Made by a program: the position numbers and the translations under genes
Shown here: piece after piece, positions 20,313 to 32,474 of the stretch
Numbering within the stretch: the first letter of the stretch is position 1
Layout of the letters: each line of letters opens with the position of its first letter
Notes under the pieces: model-generated
What the model was told of the DNA's origin: nothing
The model's database searches: none
The model's input: the letters and a program-made list of their open reading frames with translations, nothing else
Assembly (NCBI GenBank): GCA_021030915.1
Contig: JAGEMR010000061.1
Span: 105,805 to 169,804 of the forward strand
Direction of reading: 5' to 3'
Length of the DNA stretch: 64,000 nt
From: Astrothelium macrocarpum
Lineage: Eukaryota > Ascomycota > Dothideomycetes > Trypetheliales > Trypetheliaceae

Positions 20313-22575
20313 TCATACTAATGTAAAAGACTGAAGCGCTGTACCGCCTGCTTCCAATCCGTGCACATCAAGCCGGGGGTCATCCTTGCTCCTCTCTTTT
20401 GAATGCGTATTGAAGAACCATCGATCCATCAATTGGCCCACTTCGTCATACTTCACTTCGCGACTTTCATCACAAGGATCATTGTCGTTATCAAAATCAC
20501 AAAAGTGAGCTTGCCAATGCGAAGGCAACGGCCAAAGCCTGGGATCCTTCCATATTCTCTTCTTGCTGCCTTGTTTTCGGAAGCACCACCTTCGATTGTC
20601 GTGAATAATGCATGACCAGTCTTCTGGAAGTGGCCCCAACAAACCCTGTCCAAACATCACTCCTTGGAGGAAACAGGGTCCTATAACTTGATAAGCGTCT
20701 GGATGGTCTGCGACAGACCGCAGTACAATAGGTATACTTGCGCCAACCAGCACGCTGATGATGTCCCCATCCTGGAAATGAGCGGGAGAGGCGCCAATGT
20801 AGCCTTCGGCAGTTTTGAAGAATATTTCACTCCTTCGGTCGGACATCACTTCTCCAATATAGGACTTGAACTTGGGGTTCTTGATCAGGTTCGCGTCTCC
20901 ACGAGACTAGACGGCTGCTGAGAATGACTCCTTGGATTCTTGGACTGTGGGAAGGTGTGACAGGTGATATGTTTCTTTGCAGAAACCGTTCGACAGAAGC
21001 ATAACGAAGGCATCGAGCAAAGTTCCACCTGATGGATACGCTGTAGAAGTCATCAGGCCTTCTGGTTCCCATTGGTAATAGGTCTTGATTATGTCCATGT
21101 GATTATCGCCGTTGGGTGCATTAGTCGCTAGCGGCTTCTGAAACTTGGACACGTTTTGAATTTCGGTCACGATACGCCCTTTAACTTCTATATTCCCGCC
21201 TTTGGTCTCAACGAAAGACTGTCTGGATCCTGCATGGGCATACACAGAGAGAAGTCGGGAGTCTGGTTTGGGTACGGCGAAATTGGGAACGAATGACTTG
21301 AAACCTTGTGGTAGGCTCTGGAGATCACACAGGCGGAATAGTTCCAGGTCCTTGAAGCGTTGTATGTACTTACAAGTCATGTCCTTGAAGACATCAGCCC
21401 CAGTCGCAGCATAATCGGGCTTGATCTGTAGTGCCTTCATCGCTGTGGAAGTTGATAGGTTGGCGTAAACCAGATCCCGAGGGTTGAAATAACTACATAA
21501 ACTCGATCGGTGTAGGGTATAAGTCAGTCTATGAGCATGGAGAAAAGTTAGTATAGCTCCATTAGAATTGAGGCGACGTAGTTCATAGATGCGATTAGAA
21601 TGCTCTGGGATAGTAAATACTTGAGAGAAGATAAGGCGAGTGTTCTGTTCGCATCCTTGCTCCAGAAAGCTTCGGCCAAAGACCATCCTCCAACAGTGCA
21701 CAACATGAATATCAGGTTTGATAATTTTGATTGCTGAGGACATAGACATACCTGTCAGGACCAAGATAAGGGAAAAGCGAGTGGCAAAATAGGATGTCTT
21801 CTATGCTAAAGTATACTCTGGAAACTTTTTGCTCAACGAAAATGATTACTTTTTCGATATTCCCCCAGTCTATCTTGGCATAGCCACATCTTACTAGAAC
21901 TTTCGAGGCTAATTGAACTTTTTGCCTGATCCATAACCTTCTGAACCAGGGTCTCTGGATCAACTTGCTTAGCGATATCCAGTGCTGAGGCGTAAACTTG
22001 GACTTCTTGGGTTGATGCTCAACGACCTCGGCCTCACTTCCAGGAGTGGTAATACAATTGCGGTGATCCCGTGTCTGTACAATACCTGCACTTAGTCTCT
22101 CGATCGTCTCTAGAGCCATAGGGGTGCTTTCGTCCTCTGGGCCAAGCCAAACCAAGACTTGCGCGGCGTTGTTGTAAATCTGGCCCATACGAGCAACCTA
22201 GCGACCTTTTTCGGTGATGTTCAGCTGGTCGATACATAACGCATCAGCCCAGATCACGCGAGGAGCATCGGGCAGCCGCATATACTTCAACGCAGTCAGG
22301 AGGTTGATTCGAACATGCAGAAATTGTAGGCTATCGACGTCGCTACCATTTGTGGGCGATTTTCGCCAGATGTGTACTTTCTCTTGAGTTTGCGCAGCAT
22401 CACCCCATGGACATGAAAGACATTCGTATGGTGTACGCTTCTCGTCTTGAAAGTCTTCGTGTGTAATTAATAGGTAAACATCATCTGAGAACAGCCCAGG
22501 CAACAAGATAAGAAGTCTGATTGCATTTCCCGCGGAATCCAAGGCTTGATACGCGAACAGGCCTACCTCTGCCAT
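20313..22575 (-). pseudogene. HET-domain (heterokaryon incompatibility) pseudogene
   Basis: It begins MAEVGLFAYQ at 22575. The HET core is present: YECLSCPWGD, then VIWADALCIDQLNITEKGR, IYNNAAQVLVWLG, PWFRRLWIRQ, later NPRDLVYANL and the C-terminal GDIISVLVGASIPIVLR ... YQVIGPCFLQGVMFG. Two amber codons interrupt otherwise continuous frames: at 22198-22200 (after NITEKGR, where family members have Gln) and at 20907-20909. Both are explained by CAG>TAG, a C-to-T change in a CpA context. One intron is likely near 21690-21763. HET domains trigger cell death after non-self recognition. This copy should make only a 125-residue fragment unless the stops are read through. It is head-to-head with the NLR at 23343. 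Confidence 0.8.
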
Positions 22576-23342
22576 TGTACGATGGGGCAGATACCTTTGT
22601 CGGCGATGTCGTTGTCGACTCTTTGGGTTGCTTTTGCATACTTCGTCAGAAGAGACAGTAACTGGACGCTTCGCTGCATATTAATTACAGGGCTGCCCAA
22701 CTCTAGCATCAGATTGCGGGACGTCCTTTTCTTCTCACCCGCGTGTCTTGGCAGCGCCCTCTACGACATGCCACGTCGAGGATGCTGGACCAGAACGGGA
22801 GCATGAGCCAACCAGACCCGTTATCTCTCCTGAGAAAGAGGATCTCACATCAGATTGGAGCGAAGCTGATTTCGCCATAATTATTGCCCTTCAACAGCCG
22901 CATAGTATCGTGAAAGGACTCAACAGGCGCGTACCGTAGGCTGAGGTTCCAAGGGCCCCTATCGCAGCAGGACAACTTGGTCAACAGAGCACGGCGGCTT
23001 GTCATGCATTAAACGCAGCAATCGTCACTAATGGACACCAAATTGCATGGCAAAGTCGAAGGTTGATGTAAGTCGCTGACCACCTTCGATTGCCCAGATA
23101 AGCTAGAAGCACGCTAGAAGCACGCTAGACTAAATATGGGCATTCAAGCCACCGACTCGACTTCGGCCCAGCCTTGCTCATTATCTTAACTCAAAGATTA
23201 GGGCCTCGTGGAGCTCGCAAGACTGAGCTTCATAACAGATGATCACAGATTTACATCTCTCTTATCATGCGTCATGATAGCCAATCCGATCACAGCAGTC
23301 ACTACAATCTACTTCCGAACCTAATCTCGACCACACGTCTTC
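22576..23342. other. divergent region between HET pseudogene and PNP-NACHT NLR
   Basis: A 767-bp region between two opposite starts. It contains a small tandem repeat (GCTAGAAGCAC about two and a half times, 23102-23128). No gene supported. Confidence 0.35.
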
Positions 23343-26300
23343 ATGACTCTGCGTCGCTTTCGCCATGAAGATTACAAAATCGGGTTGATTTGTGCCTTGC
23401 GAGACGAATTCACGGCAGTGCGGAAGACGCTCGACGAAGAACATGAAGACCTTTCGCAGAAACAGAACGATACTACCGCGTACGCTTTGGGGCGTATTGG
23501 CAGGCACAATGTTGTTATTGGGTGTCTGCCAGCCGGCTTCACTGGGACAACCTCTGCTGCCGGGGTCGGGAGCGACATGACAGCTGCCTTCCCAAACGTT
23601 CGGTTCGGCCTGATGGTTGGCATTGCAGGCGGTGTTCCGAGTTCAACTGTGGACATCCGCCTGGGAGACGTCATTGTCAGCTGGCCTGAGAAAGGTCACG
23701 GAGGCGTTCTGAATTACCGTTTTGGGAAGTCAAGCCCAGGTGGCTTCACAAGAACCGGATTCCTCAACGCTCCACCTCAATTCCTTCTTTCCGCAGTCAA
23801 CAAATTAGACTCCAACGTCGACCTGGGGAAAAGCAAGTTACCAGAGTTTCTATCAAAGATCTGTGATCTTCCCAAATTCTCTCGCCCAAACACATATCCA
23901 GACATATTGTTTAGGGCAGAAAGCGAGCATATCGAAGGCAATGGGTGCGAATCGTGCAAGCAAGGGAGGCAATCAAGAACAGACCGGTCTGACCAAACAC
24001 CACGTGTATTCCTTGGTACTATTGCGTCAGCTGACGAGGTCATGAGGGATGGCAAGACCAGAGATGATATTAGCCGTGAGTTAGGCGGAGTACTGTGTTT
24101 CGAGATGGAAGCAGCCGGCCTAATGAACAGGTTTCCTTGCCTGGTTATTCGCGGTATTTGCGATTACGCCGATGCTCACAAGAACAAGACCTGGCAACCT
24201 TACGCAGCGGCCACAGCAGCAGCATATGCAAAAGACTTGTTAATGGTGATACCGTCGGAGGATGTGGCGCAGAAAAAGACAGCAAATGAGGTGACGAATG
24301 AGCAATGTAACTTTTGTAGTCCAGTGCACCTCGATAAAGAAGCTGACCTTGATCCAGCGCTTGAACTCGGGAAATTGCCTACCGCTGAAGGTGCAGCCTT
24401 CGATTCCTTCCACAACCGACACGACGTGAAATGCCATCCTAACACCAGAACCGAACTCCTCCAAGATATATATTTATGGGTCCAGAATGAGCAAGGGAAA
24501 TGCATATTTTGGTTGTGCGGCATGGCGGGTACTGGGAAATCTACTATATCACGAACGGTAGCTCAAAACTTCGCGGATAATCGACAACTCGGAGCGAGCT
24601 TTTTCTTCAAAAGAGGTGATGGAGATCGCGGAAGGGCGAATAGGTTCTTCAGCACTATCGCTTCCCAAATGATGCATAGTGTGCCGGATGTCAGATCTAC
24701 TATCCAGGCCACAATCAAAGAAATACCCGATATTTCGGAAAAGCAGATGACAACTCAGTTTGAAAAACTCATACTATGTCCCTTGCAAGCGATGGAGATT
24801 GGCACCACGTCAATCACAACAATAGTTATCGTCATTGACGCATTGGATGAATGTGACGATGAGGATGATATAAAAGCCATTCTCAAGCTTTTGTCCCAAG
24901 CACAAGCGATACAAGGAATCCGATTGCGCATCTTTGTGACAAGCAGACCTGAGCTGCCAATCCGTTTAGGATTCAAACGAATGTCAAAGGGGGCGCACCA
25001 GGATGTGAAACTACATGAAATTGTGAAGGATGTCGTCGATCGTGATATAGCAGCCTTCCTGAAAGATGAACTCGCCAAGATTCAAAAGGATAACGCTTTG
25101 GATGTGGATTGGCCAGGCGAGAAGATTTTTCAAACCTTAGTCCAAATGGCATCACCTTTATTCATCTTCGCAGTGACTGTATGCCGTTTCATTGGAAACT
25201 CCAAATGGTCTCCGCAGGAACAGCTGGACATTGTTCTTAAGTATTCGACATCGAGTCAAGCTTCCAAACTGGACCAGACATATCTTCCAGTTCTAGACCG
25301 TCTACTTACGGGATGTGACAGTGCAGAGACTGTAAAGTTACTGGAAGAATTCCGGACAATAATTGGCACTATCGTTATCCTTGAACAGCCTCTCACCTCT
25401 AAAAGTCTTGCGAACATTCTAAAGCGATCTCGCGGCTCGATCGATCGGAGGCTCAACACGCTGCACTCGGTCCTCGATGTTCCTGCCAGTTCTGATCAGC
25501 CGATACGCTTGTTGCATCTCTCTTTCCGTGACTTTCTTCTCGATCCCAGCAAACAGGGAAAATACGAATTCTGGGTAGATGAGGCTCAATCGAATTTTTG
25601 TCTTGCAGAACGATGCTTCGAGCTTCTTAGTAGACCGGGCGTACTCAAACGTAACGTGTGTGAGTTGGAATCACCCGGAACGCTACGGAGCGAGATTGAT
25701 CCACAGAGAATACGGCAATGCCTACCTGCAGAAGTATCATACGCCTGTCGTTACTGGGCGGACCATGTTGTACGAAGCGGGGTTCCCACTTTGTGGGAAC
25801 GGGCATATACCTTTTTAAACGGCAAATTTTTGTACTGGCTTGAGGCAATGAGTCTTATAGGAAGGGCGTCAGAGAGTCTTATGATAATTGACTTGTTGCA
25901 GAAGAAGATCATCGTAAGTGGCCTATTTCATGGCCGTGAGCATCTACTGACCTTGTGATAAGCGATCTGCCAACACAGTCCGATTCTCGGAGTTACTCCA
26001 CGATATGAAACGCTTCATTCTTGCTAATCGCTCGATTGTCGACGCTGCCCCGCTACAGATATATTTGTCTGGCCTTTTGTTCGCCCCAGAGACGAGTAAC
26101 GTAAGGCGTATGCACCAGGGCGATATACCTGGATGGGTAGTTAAGAAGCCACATGTACGACACAACTGGGGGCCGGCACTGGTCACGCTCGATGGCCACA
26201 CCAACACAGTCTGGTCCGTCGCGTTCTCGCCGGACGGCAAGCGGGTGGCATCAGGCTCGCAAGACAGGACAATTCGGCTGTGGGACGTTGGGTCAGGCAA

Positions 26301-28158
26301 AGCTCTGGATACATTTGAGGCCTGCAGCCCTGTCAGATGTGTTACATTCTCACCAGACGGTGAGCAGTTAGCATCAGGTTCAGAGAATAATATATGTCAA
26401 TCATGGGATATTAAGTCAAGTGAAACATTAACAATATTCAAGGGCCACAGCGACGCAATTAATTGTGTTGCATTTTCACCAGATAGTAAGCGGCTGGTGT
26501 CAGGTTCAAGGGATCATACAGTTCGGTTATGGGATACTGAATCTGGGGAAGAATTAATGATATTTGAAAGCCATAGTGACCAAGCTCGCTCTGTCGTATT
26601 CTCGCCAGACGGTAAAGAGGTGGTATCGGCTTCAAGAGACGGTACAATCCAGCTGTGGATTGCTGAGTCGGGTAGAACACTGGCGAGATTTGACAACAGC
26701 GGGGGCATTAAGTGCTTTGTAATTTCACCGGACGGCCAAAAGCTGGTGTCAGGCTTAAAAGATGGGACAATCCAGCTGTGGGACGTTGAGTCGAACAAAA
26801 CGCTTCTCAGATTTCAAAATGACCCGTATGATGACCTTAATTACTTCATCGCCATCTCACCAGATGGTAAACGACTGGCATCAAATCCAAGCTCCACCAC
26901 AATCCAGTTGTGGGACGCTGAAGATGGGAGGAAGCTGATGGCGCTTAAGGGCCATATTCACATCATCCGGTCTGTTGCATTCTCACCGGATGGTAAACAG
27001 CTGGTATCAGGCTCAAGCGATCATACGGTTCGGCTGTGGGACGTTGAGTCAGATGACATATCAGCAGACGACGAGGGCAGCGGCGCTGTGAGAGCCGCCC
27101 GATTCTCACCAGATGGAAAGAAGCTGGCGTCAAATACAGAAGGTCTGGGTCTGCTATGGGACGCCGAGTCAGGCGAGAAACTGACGACGCTTGGAGGCCA
27201 ATTTCAGTGGTTCACCTTTCTTGTGTTCTCACCGGACGGCAAACAGCTGGCGTTAGGCTACGAGCATATCATTCAGATTTGTGATGTCGAGTCAGGCAAA
27301 ACGATGGCGACACTTGAGTGCTACGGCAGTGCCAAGGAGTCTTTCCAGAGAGTCTCGCGCGTCTGTTCCGTCGCGTTCTCGTCAAATAGCAAATGGCTGG
27401 CGTCAGGCTCAAAGGATGGAATAGTCCGGCTGTGGGACACTGAATCAGGCAGACTATTGGCAACTTCAGAAGGGCGCGGAGGCCAAATCAAATCTATCGC
27501 GTTCTCGCCAGACGCTAGGTGGGTAGCATCAGGCTCAAAAGATCAAGCAATCCGACTATGGGACACTAAATCAGGCGAATTATTAGTAACTCCCAGAGGT
27601 CATAACGGCCGTATCAACTCTCTTGCATTCTCAATGGATGGCAATCAATTGGCATCATGTTCCTCAGACAAAACAGTCCGGTTATGGAATGTCAAATCGG
27701 GTAAGGCGATAGCGTCGCTCGAGGGCCACAGCGAACGCATCAATTCAGTTACATTCTCGCCGGATGGCAAATATTTGGCATCAAGTTCGGATGACAGCAC
27801 AGTCCGGCTATGGGATGCCAAGTTTGGTAATGCAATTCACACTTTAGAGACTGGGGTTACGATTGAGGAGCTCTCCTTCTCTTTCGACAGTTCGTACCTT
27901 ATCACCAACAGAGGCGTAATTAGACTTGACTGGCCTTGTAATCAGGTTTCAACAAATGAGCAAGAACAACCTGATTTATTTGTGTCAAAAGAGTGGATTA
28001 CAATCGGGCGACATAACTTCTTCTGGTTGCCAGTCGAGTATCGAGCGGAATGTGTTGCAGTAAAAGGACAGACCGTTGTTCTCGGTCATCGTTCAGGTCA
28101 AGTAAGTTGGTTTCGCTTTGATATCGAGTGGCTGGATAGATGGGCATTGTCGTTATGA
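23343..28158 (+). CDS. NLR protein: PNP nucleosidase - NACHT - WD40
   Basis: Two exons, 23343-25913 and 25963-28158, joined over a 49-bp intron (GTAAGT ... CTACTGAC ... AAG), give 1588 aa. Residues about 10-305 are a purine nucleoside phosphorylase/UDP phosphorylase-like domain: GLICALRDEF at the start, VGIAGGVPS near 100, then FEMEAAGLMN and GICDYADAHKN with the conserved acidic residues of the nucleoside site. The NACHT has P-loop CGMAGTGKS (near 390) and Walker B VIDALDECDDED (near 497). From about residue 930 there are 13 clear WD40 repeats (FSPDGK..ASGS.D.T.RLWD pattern) and a degenerate 14th, enough for two seven-bladed propellers, then a WD-like tail. Related PNP domains of bacterial and eukaryotic immune proteins cleave nucleotides such as ATP. 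Here the propeller would sense, the NACHT oligomerise and the PNP act. No disruption seen. Confidence 0.88.
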
Positions 28159-29089
28159 GTGAATTACAACGATATATCTAGGTAGTTAAACGCCAACCCA
28201 CTAACTCATCTCGGTTGACTTTATTTATACAGTTACAAAGTCGAAAGAACTAGAAAAACAGGGTCATGTAAAGATGTCGAATGAGTGGATTTGACACATG
28301 CAAACTCATTATTAAGCGAGGATGGACGCTACAAATCTTAAGTGCATCCCATCTCTTAACCGACATGGAAGTCTCGCATTTCTGACAACTCTAAAGTCGA
28401 TTGGTGGTCTCCCGGACACGCGAATGGCTAATTTTCAAATTTTGCGGTCCACAACATTTCTCAGTGCTACCCCGGGTGACAAATTCATTTTGATTACTTT
28501 ACATGTCCATCTCATACTCACAGGAGGCTCCGTCGTTGATATCACTGACCTTATCTGCTGTCAACCACCTGCATTCGTGCTGTCGCGTTAGAGGCGACGT
28601 CCAAGTTACACTGCTGCTCCTCATCATCCCACGTGAGATGGGATTGCCGCCTACTTTAACCTAATGGATCGCTACCTACGAGACCGTAGCGTGCTCCCGT
28701 TGAAGTAGGCTAATACTGAAGCTCGAACTGGCCCGCAATCGTTGGGTTTTTTCTCTGAAATTCGTGTTTTTCCATAGGTAGGCCCTTTCCTGGGACTCTT
28801 TCACTACTTTTGCAATCTTGACGGCGTTAGCCATCCCACTGCAATACAAGCAGAGCGCCTTACCTTGTGCACATTCTATGCATACGTGTCACCTTATGCT
28901 CCTCCATAGTCCATTGCCTAACGCTCGGTGGTGAATCTATCGTGAGAACATCGCACCTTTTGCCTACACAGTCGGGACCCTGCAGTCCACCCAATCAGGA
29001 TTTGTAATGTAGTGTGTTAGTCATGCCCTCAATGCAATCTTATTTACATGACAGCCCGATCCCAAAGCCCGTCTGACCAAGTACTTCCA
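28159..29089. other. gene-free stretch
   Basis: 3' flank of the PNP-NACHT gene. A short open frame at 28322-28591 (89 codons) has no recognisable features and I do not call it. Confidence 0.35.
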
Positions 29090-29722
29090 TCATTCCATGG
29101 TGATGCCATGCTTCTCGACCATGTTCATGTTGATAGGTACTCCTTTCCTACCAGTGTTGTCCAATGTCCAAAATTTTGCGCCCGACGTTTTTGAGCCTCG
29201 AGAGCGTGTCAACATCGAATGACGAGTTGACGTTGATAGAGCATGTCGGTAAATTGTTTTGCAAATTTGCCGCTGACGGGATGGACGGCAATTCAACCTG
29301 GTCTTTGACTTCTTGAAAGCTGATGGGATCGATGAAGCCGTGATTTGCTGTTTTGATGGCGAAGGATGAGGTGATTGCAGACGATATTCCCTAAGGTCAC
29401 TCGAGTCCTGAGAAAGTGAAGGAGTAGGGGAAAGACGAGGACTTGGAGTGGGAGATAGACGAGGACTTAGAGTGGGAGTTAGACGAGGGCTTGGGGTGGG
29501 AGCCAGGCGTGGACTAGACGTGTCATAAGAGCGAGGAGTAAGAGAGTATTTTGAAGGAAAAAATGTTTGTGTGGGAGATTTCTGATTGGTGTTGAGTTAA
29601 TTGAGGGCATTCATAAGTGGAATCTGTATATAATGGAACTGATGCGCCGCCTCAACTTCCGGAGGTATTGCTTGTGAATGGAAGGCGTCTACATATGAAT
29701 CTGATGGTTCGGGAGTGCCCAT
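29090..29722 (-). pseudogene. proline/serine-rich protein gene with one internal stop
   Basis: Reading the minus strand from ATG at 29720-29722 gives MGTPEPSDSYVDAF and one frame of 210 codons to the stop at 29090, broken only by a TAA at 29597-29599 (codon 42), in a run reading MNALN-stop-LNTNQ. A CAA>TAA change explains it. Residues about 68-100 are a tandem repeat of eight residues, pattern SPRLSPTP, encoded by a 24-bp unit. The C-terminal third is basic (RPSRQRQICKTIYRHAL). I do not recognise the family. The ATG start and the long in-frame continuation argue for a former gene, but chance cannot be excluded. Confidence 0.45.
29437..29521. repeat. 24-bp tandem repeat, about 3.5 copies
   Basis: Unit GACGAGGACTTGGAGTGGGAGATA repeats with a few substitutions between copies (shown here by position 29437-29460 for the first unit). 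It encodes the SPRLSPTP octad on the minus strand in the decayed gene 29090-29722. Confidence 0.75.
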
Positions 29723-30248
29723 AGTGAAGCGAGACGTAGGCGTGACGCAGTATGCGAGGATGAAACATAGCCAGAATGAATGGGATTGAGATTGGAGATT
29801 GAATCATTGTCACTTTCCGGTTAATCCTCGGGATAGGCACGATAGCATGTGGGTGACGAAAAGGCCGGACACCACGTTCAATGCAATCCCCAGCTAAGGT
29901 TTATTTATATTGATAAAAAGCTCACGCGATCCGTTCTCATCTAACCAGATGCGGATCGCGCAGCAATCGAACTTGTGACTGTTACTTCTCATCTAGGCAC
30001 ACCATTCGCTATATTCTATTCTGAACAGATCGTCGGCCAAGAATGCAAGCCCTGCATATGCTTTGTAGAGCAGTTCGTCTCACGCCATTACCCGGGGCTC
30101 CACTGGATGGAAGCTTTCCCGCGTCGTCGGTGATGTGATCATGAGACTGTGATTCACAGCTTTCCACGTGCCTTCGCGATTCTATTTTCATGGGAGGGGC
30201 GTTGGCTTGATTGCTTATGAGAGGCTCTTCTCGTCATCCCCTCTCCTC
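29723..30248. other. divergent intergenic region
   Basis: Upstream of the Zn2Cys6 regulator. An in-frame GTG at 30168 could extend that protein, but the ATG at 30249 directly before the zinc cluster is a better start. CACGTG at 30165. Confidence 0.35.
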
Positions 30249-32381
30249 ATGCCTATTGTGTCCCGGCCTGACGCCACGCTGACCTGCGAGCAATGCCGCA
30301 GCCGAAAGACAAAGTGTGACAAATTAGCTCCCTGCTCAGCTTGTCAGAAGGCTGGAATCGTATGCGTACCTGTTCATAGAGCTCGATTGCCGCGTGGTAA
30401 AACCGGAGTCAACAACAAACAGAGTGGTACTCTTCGAGATCGTGTTCGCAGATTGGAGAACCTCATGCAAAGCATCGAGAGAGCACCACCAGAATCCAAC
30501 AATGCCTTGTCTACCAACTACTATTCAAACGTTAATAGAGTCCATTGCTTGGATCAACCGGGTCCAAATCAGCTTGGGTATGTCAGTAGTGACTTTTGGT
30601 CCGCGTTGAGCGAGGAGGTTGCCGGTATTCGAGAGGTCCTCAACGGTGAAGATCCCGTACCAGAGACCATCGACGAGCTTGTACAGGCTTCAAGCGAGTC
30701 TAACGCTCACAATATTGATCTCCTCATGTTCAGTTCTGGCGGACCGAATCTTGATCTCGAACAACCCCCGAAACTGCCCAATCGCACTGTAGAAGAGCTC
30801 GTTCAGATTTTTCTATATCGTATTGACCCGATTCAAAAGATTGTCCATAAACCGAGCTTACATCGTATGCTTTCCTCATATCTCGGAGAAACCTCTGTGC
30901 ATACTTGTGATCACAACATAGAAGCTCTTTTTTCCGCCATCATATTCATTACCCTGTCAATTTCGGACGAAGATGAGCTCAGACAGAGCTATCAGATACA
31001 AAAAGCAGAATACGTTTCAAAATACATGCTTCTTGCCGAAATGGCGCTGTCAAGGAGTGGAATTATGAACACTACGAACTTCACTGCCCTTCAAGCTTTC
31101 GTCATCTACTTGGTTAGTATTTCACTTGCATGTTCATTACTGGAAATGCTATTTTTTCTTATATGAAGCAGAATACTAATGCAAAGAGATATATAGTACG
31201 GCATCCGGCTAGGCGACAGCGGAAGGCGTACCTGGACCTTGGTTGGATGTGCCGTTCGTATTGCGAAAGCCCAAAACCTCCATTTAGAAAACATGTCTGG
31301 GTCGCCCTTCAACATCGAGATGCGGCGGAGATTGTGGTTCTCTCTGGTTTTGCTTGATGTTTACACTGCCATGGATAGGGGCACCGACACAGCTACTGGA
31401 GGGCAAGATTTCTCGAGGATCGGGCCATCGAACGTCTCCGATGACGAACTCTCTACAAATACTATACCAAGAAATAGACAAGAGTTCACGGAAATGTCAT
31501 TTAGCTGCATGACTCACGATTTGATGCGATGTCATTTGGAATTGGAGCGTACCTCGAAGATACCAAGCCCGGATTGGGAGCAGCGACGACAGCTTGTAAA
31601 TGACACGGCAGCCTGTATACAGACCAAGTATGTGCAGTATTGCGACACGAATATACCTTTCCAACGCTTTACCAAGTACTGTGCTGCGGATGCGCTCGGC
31701 ACACTTAATCTGTTGGCTCGGCGGCCCTTGCACCGGAATATCAAGAGACCGCCTGCGGACGATACGGACATTCTCGAGCTTGCTCTCGAGCCATTGGAAC
31801 GCTCCATTCTTAAATATTCTGATCCGAAAATCATGGCATGGGCTTGGCTCACCTGGGTGAAGTGGTTTGCTCTTTCTATCGTACTCGCGGAACTTTGCGG
31901 CCGTACCGAGGGCCGTCTGGTTACTCGAGCATGGTGTATCGCCGAACAAGCCTTTGAGTTGTTGGGCAAAAATGTGGCAGACACAAGCTCAGGCGAGCTC
32001 TGGAAACCAGTGACCAAGTTGATGCAGAAAGCTTTGTCCGTCAAGGTCGCTACTCAAGTCGCAAAAGCAAGTCTAACGGAGGAGCAACCGGCATCATTGG
32101 ACCAATCGACTACAGACTCAAGGGGCGGCACGTTGGACGCTTCTAATGCGAATGTTTCCGGTCCAGAAATTTTGCATCCCGCAACTGCTGATGCAAGCTT
32201 TCAACCATCACCGACGGAAACTTCGGTTGAAGGTGCGCACCGCTCCGAGATCGCAGATGAGGCTGCTTGGCTCAACTGGCAGTCTTTCATTGAAGACTTC
32301 GGCACTGATGATATTCGAATGCCGGATTGGCTGACGCTAAATTACCCGACGACAGAAAAGGAGGACTGGGAGAACTGGTGA
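30249..32381 (+). CDS. Zn2Cys6 fungal transcription factor
   Basis: Two exons, 30249-31112 and 31197-32381, join over an 84-bp intron (GTTAGT donor, branch ATACTAATG, acceptor ATATAG) to give 682 aa. Residues 13-39 are the binuclear cluster Cys-x2-Cys-x6-Cys-x5-Cys-x2-Cys-x6-Cys (Cys 13, 16, 23, 29, 32, 39), followed by a basic linker and the short coiled segment LRDRVRRLENLM. The middle region is a fungal_trans domain: VQIFLYRIDPIQKIVHKPSL, then after the junction GIRLGDSGRRTWTLVGCAVR and MRRRLWFSLVLLDVY. It should bind CGG-type sites and control nearby or unlinked metabolic genes. Its stop is only 93 bp from the end of the convergent SDR gene. Target genes are unknown. Confidence 0.88.
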
Positions 32382-32474
32382 GAGTGCGGCCAATACGCAT
32401 AAATGCTCCCTTATTTTGATGATATCGGCACGGTATCGATTGAGAATCCATTGGCCAAACATTCATTGGGTATC

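Noticed and set aside
28322..28591. 89-codon ORF downstream of the PNP-NACHT gene
   Set aside because: No recognisable features, no supporting signals; likely chance.
7680..30170. Recurring CACGTG sites as a regulon signature
   Set aside because: A handful of copies of a 6-bp palindrome in 64 kb is no more than chance predicts; only the one close to the NLR start was kept, at low confidence.
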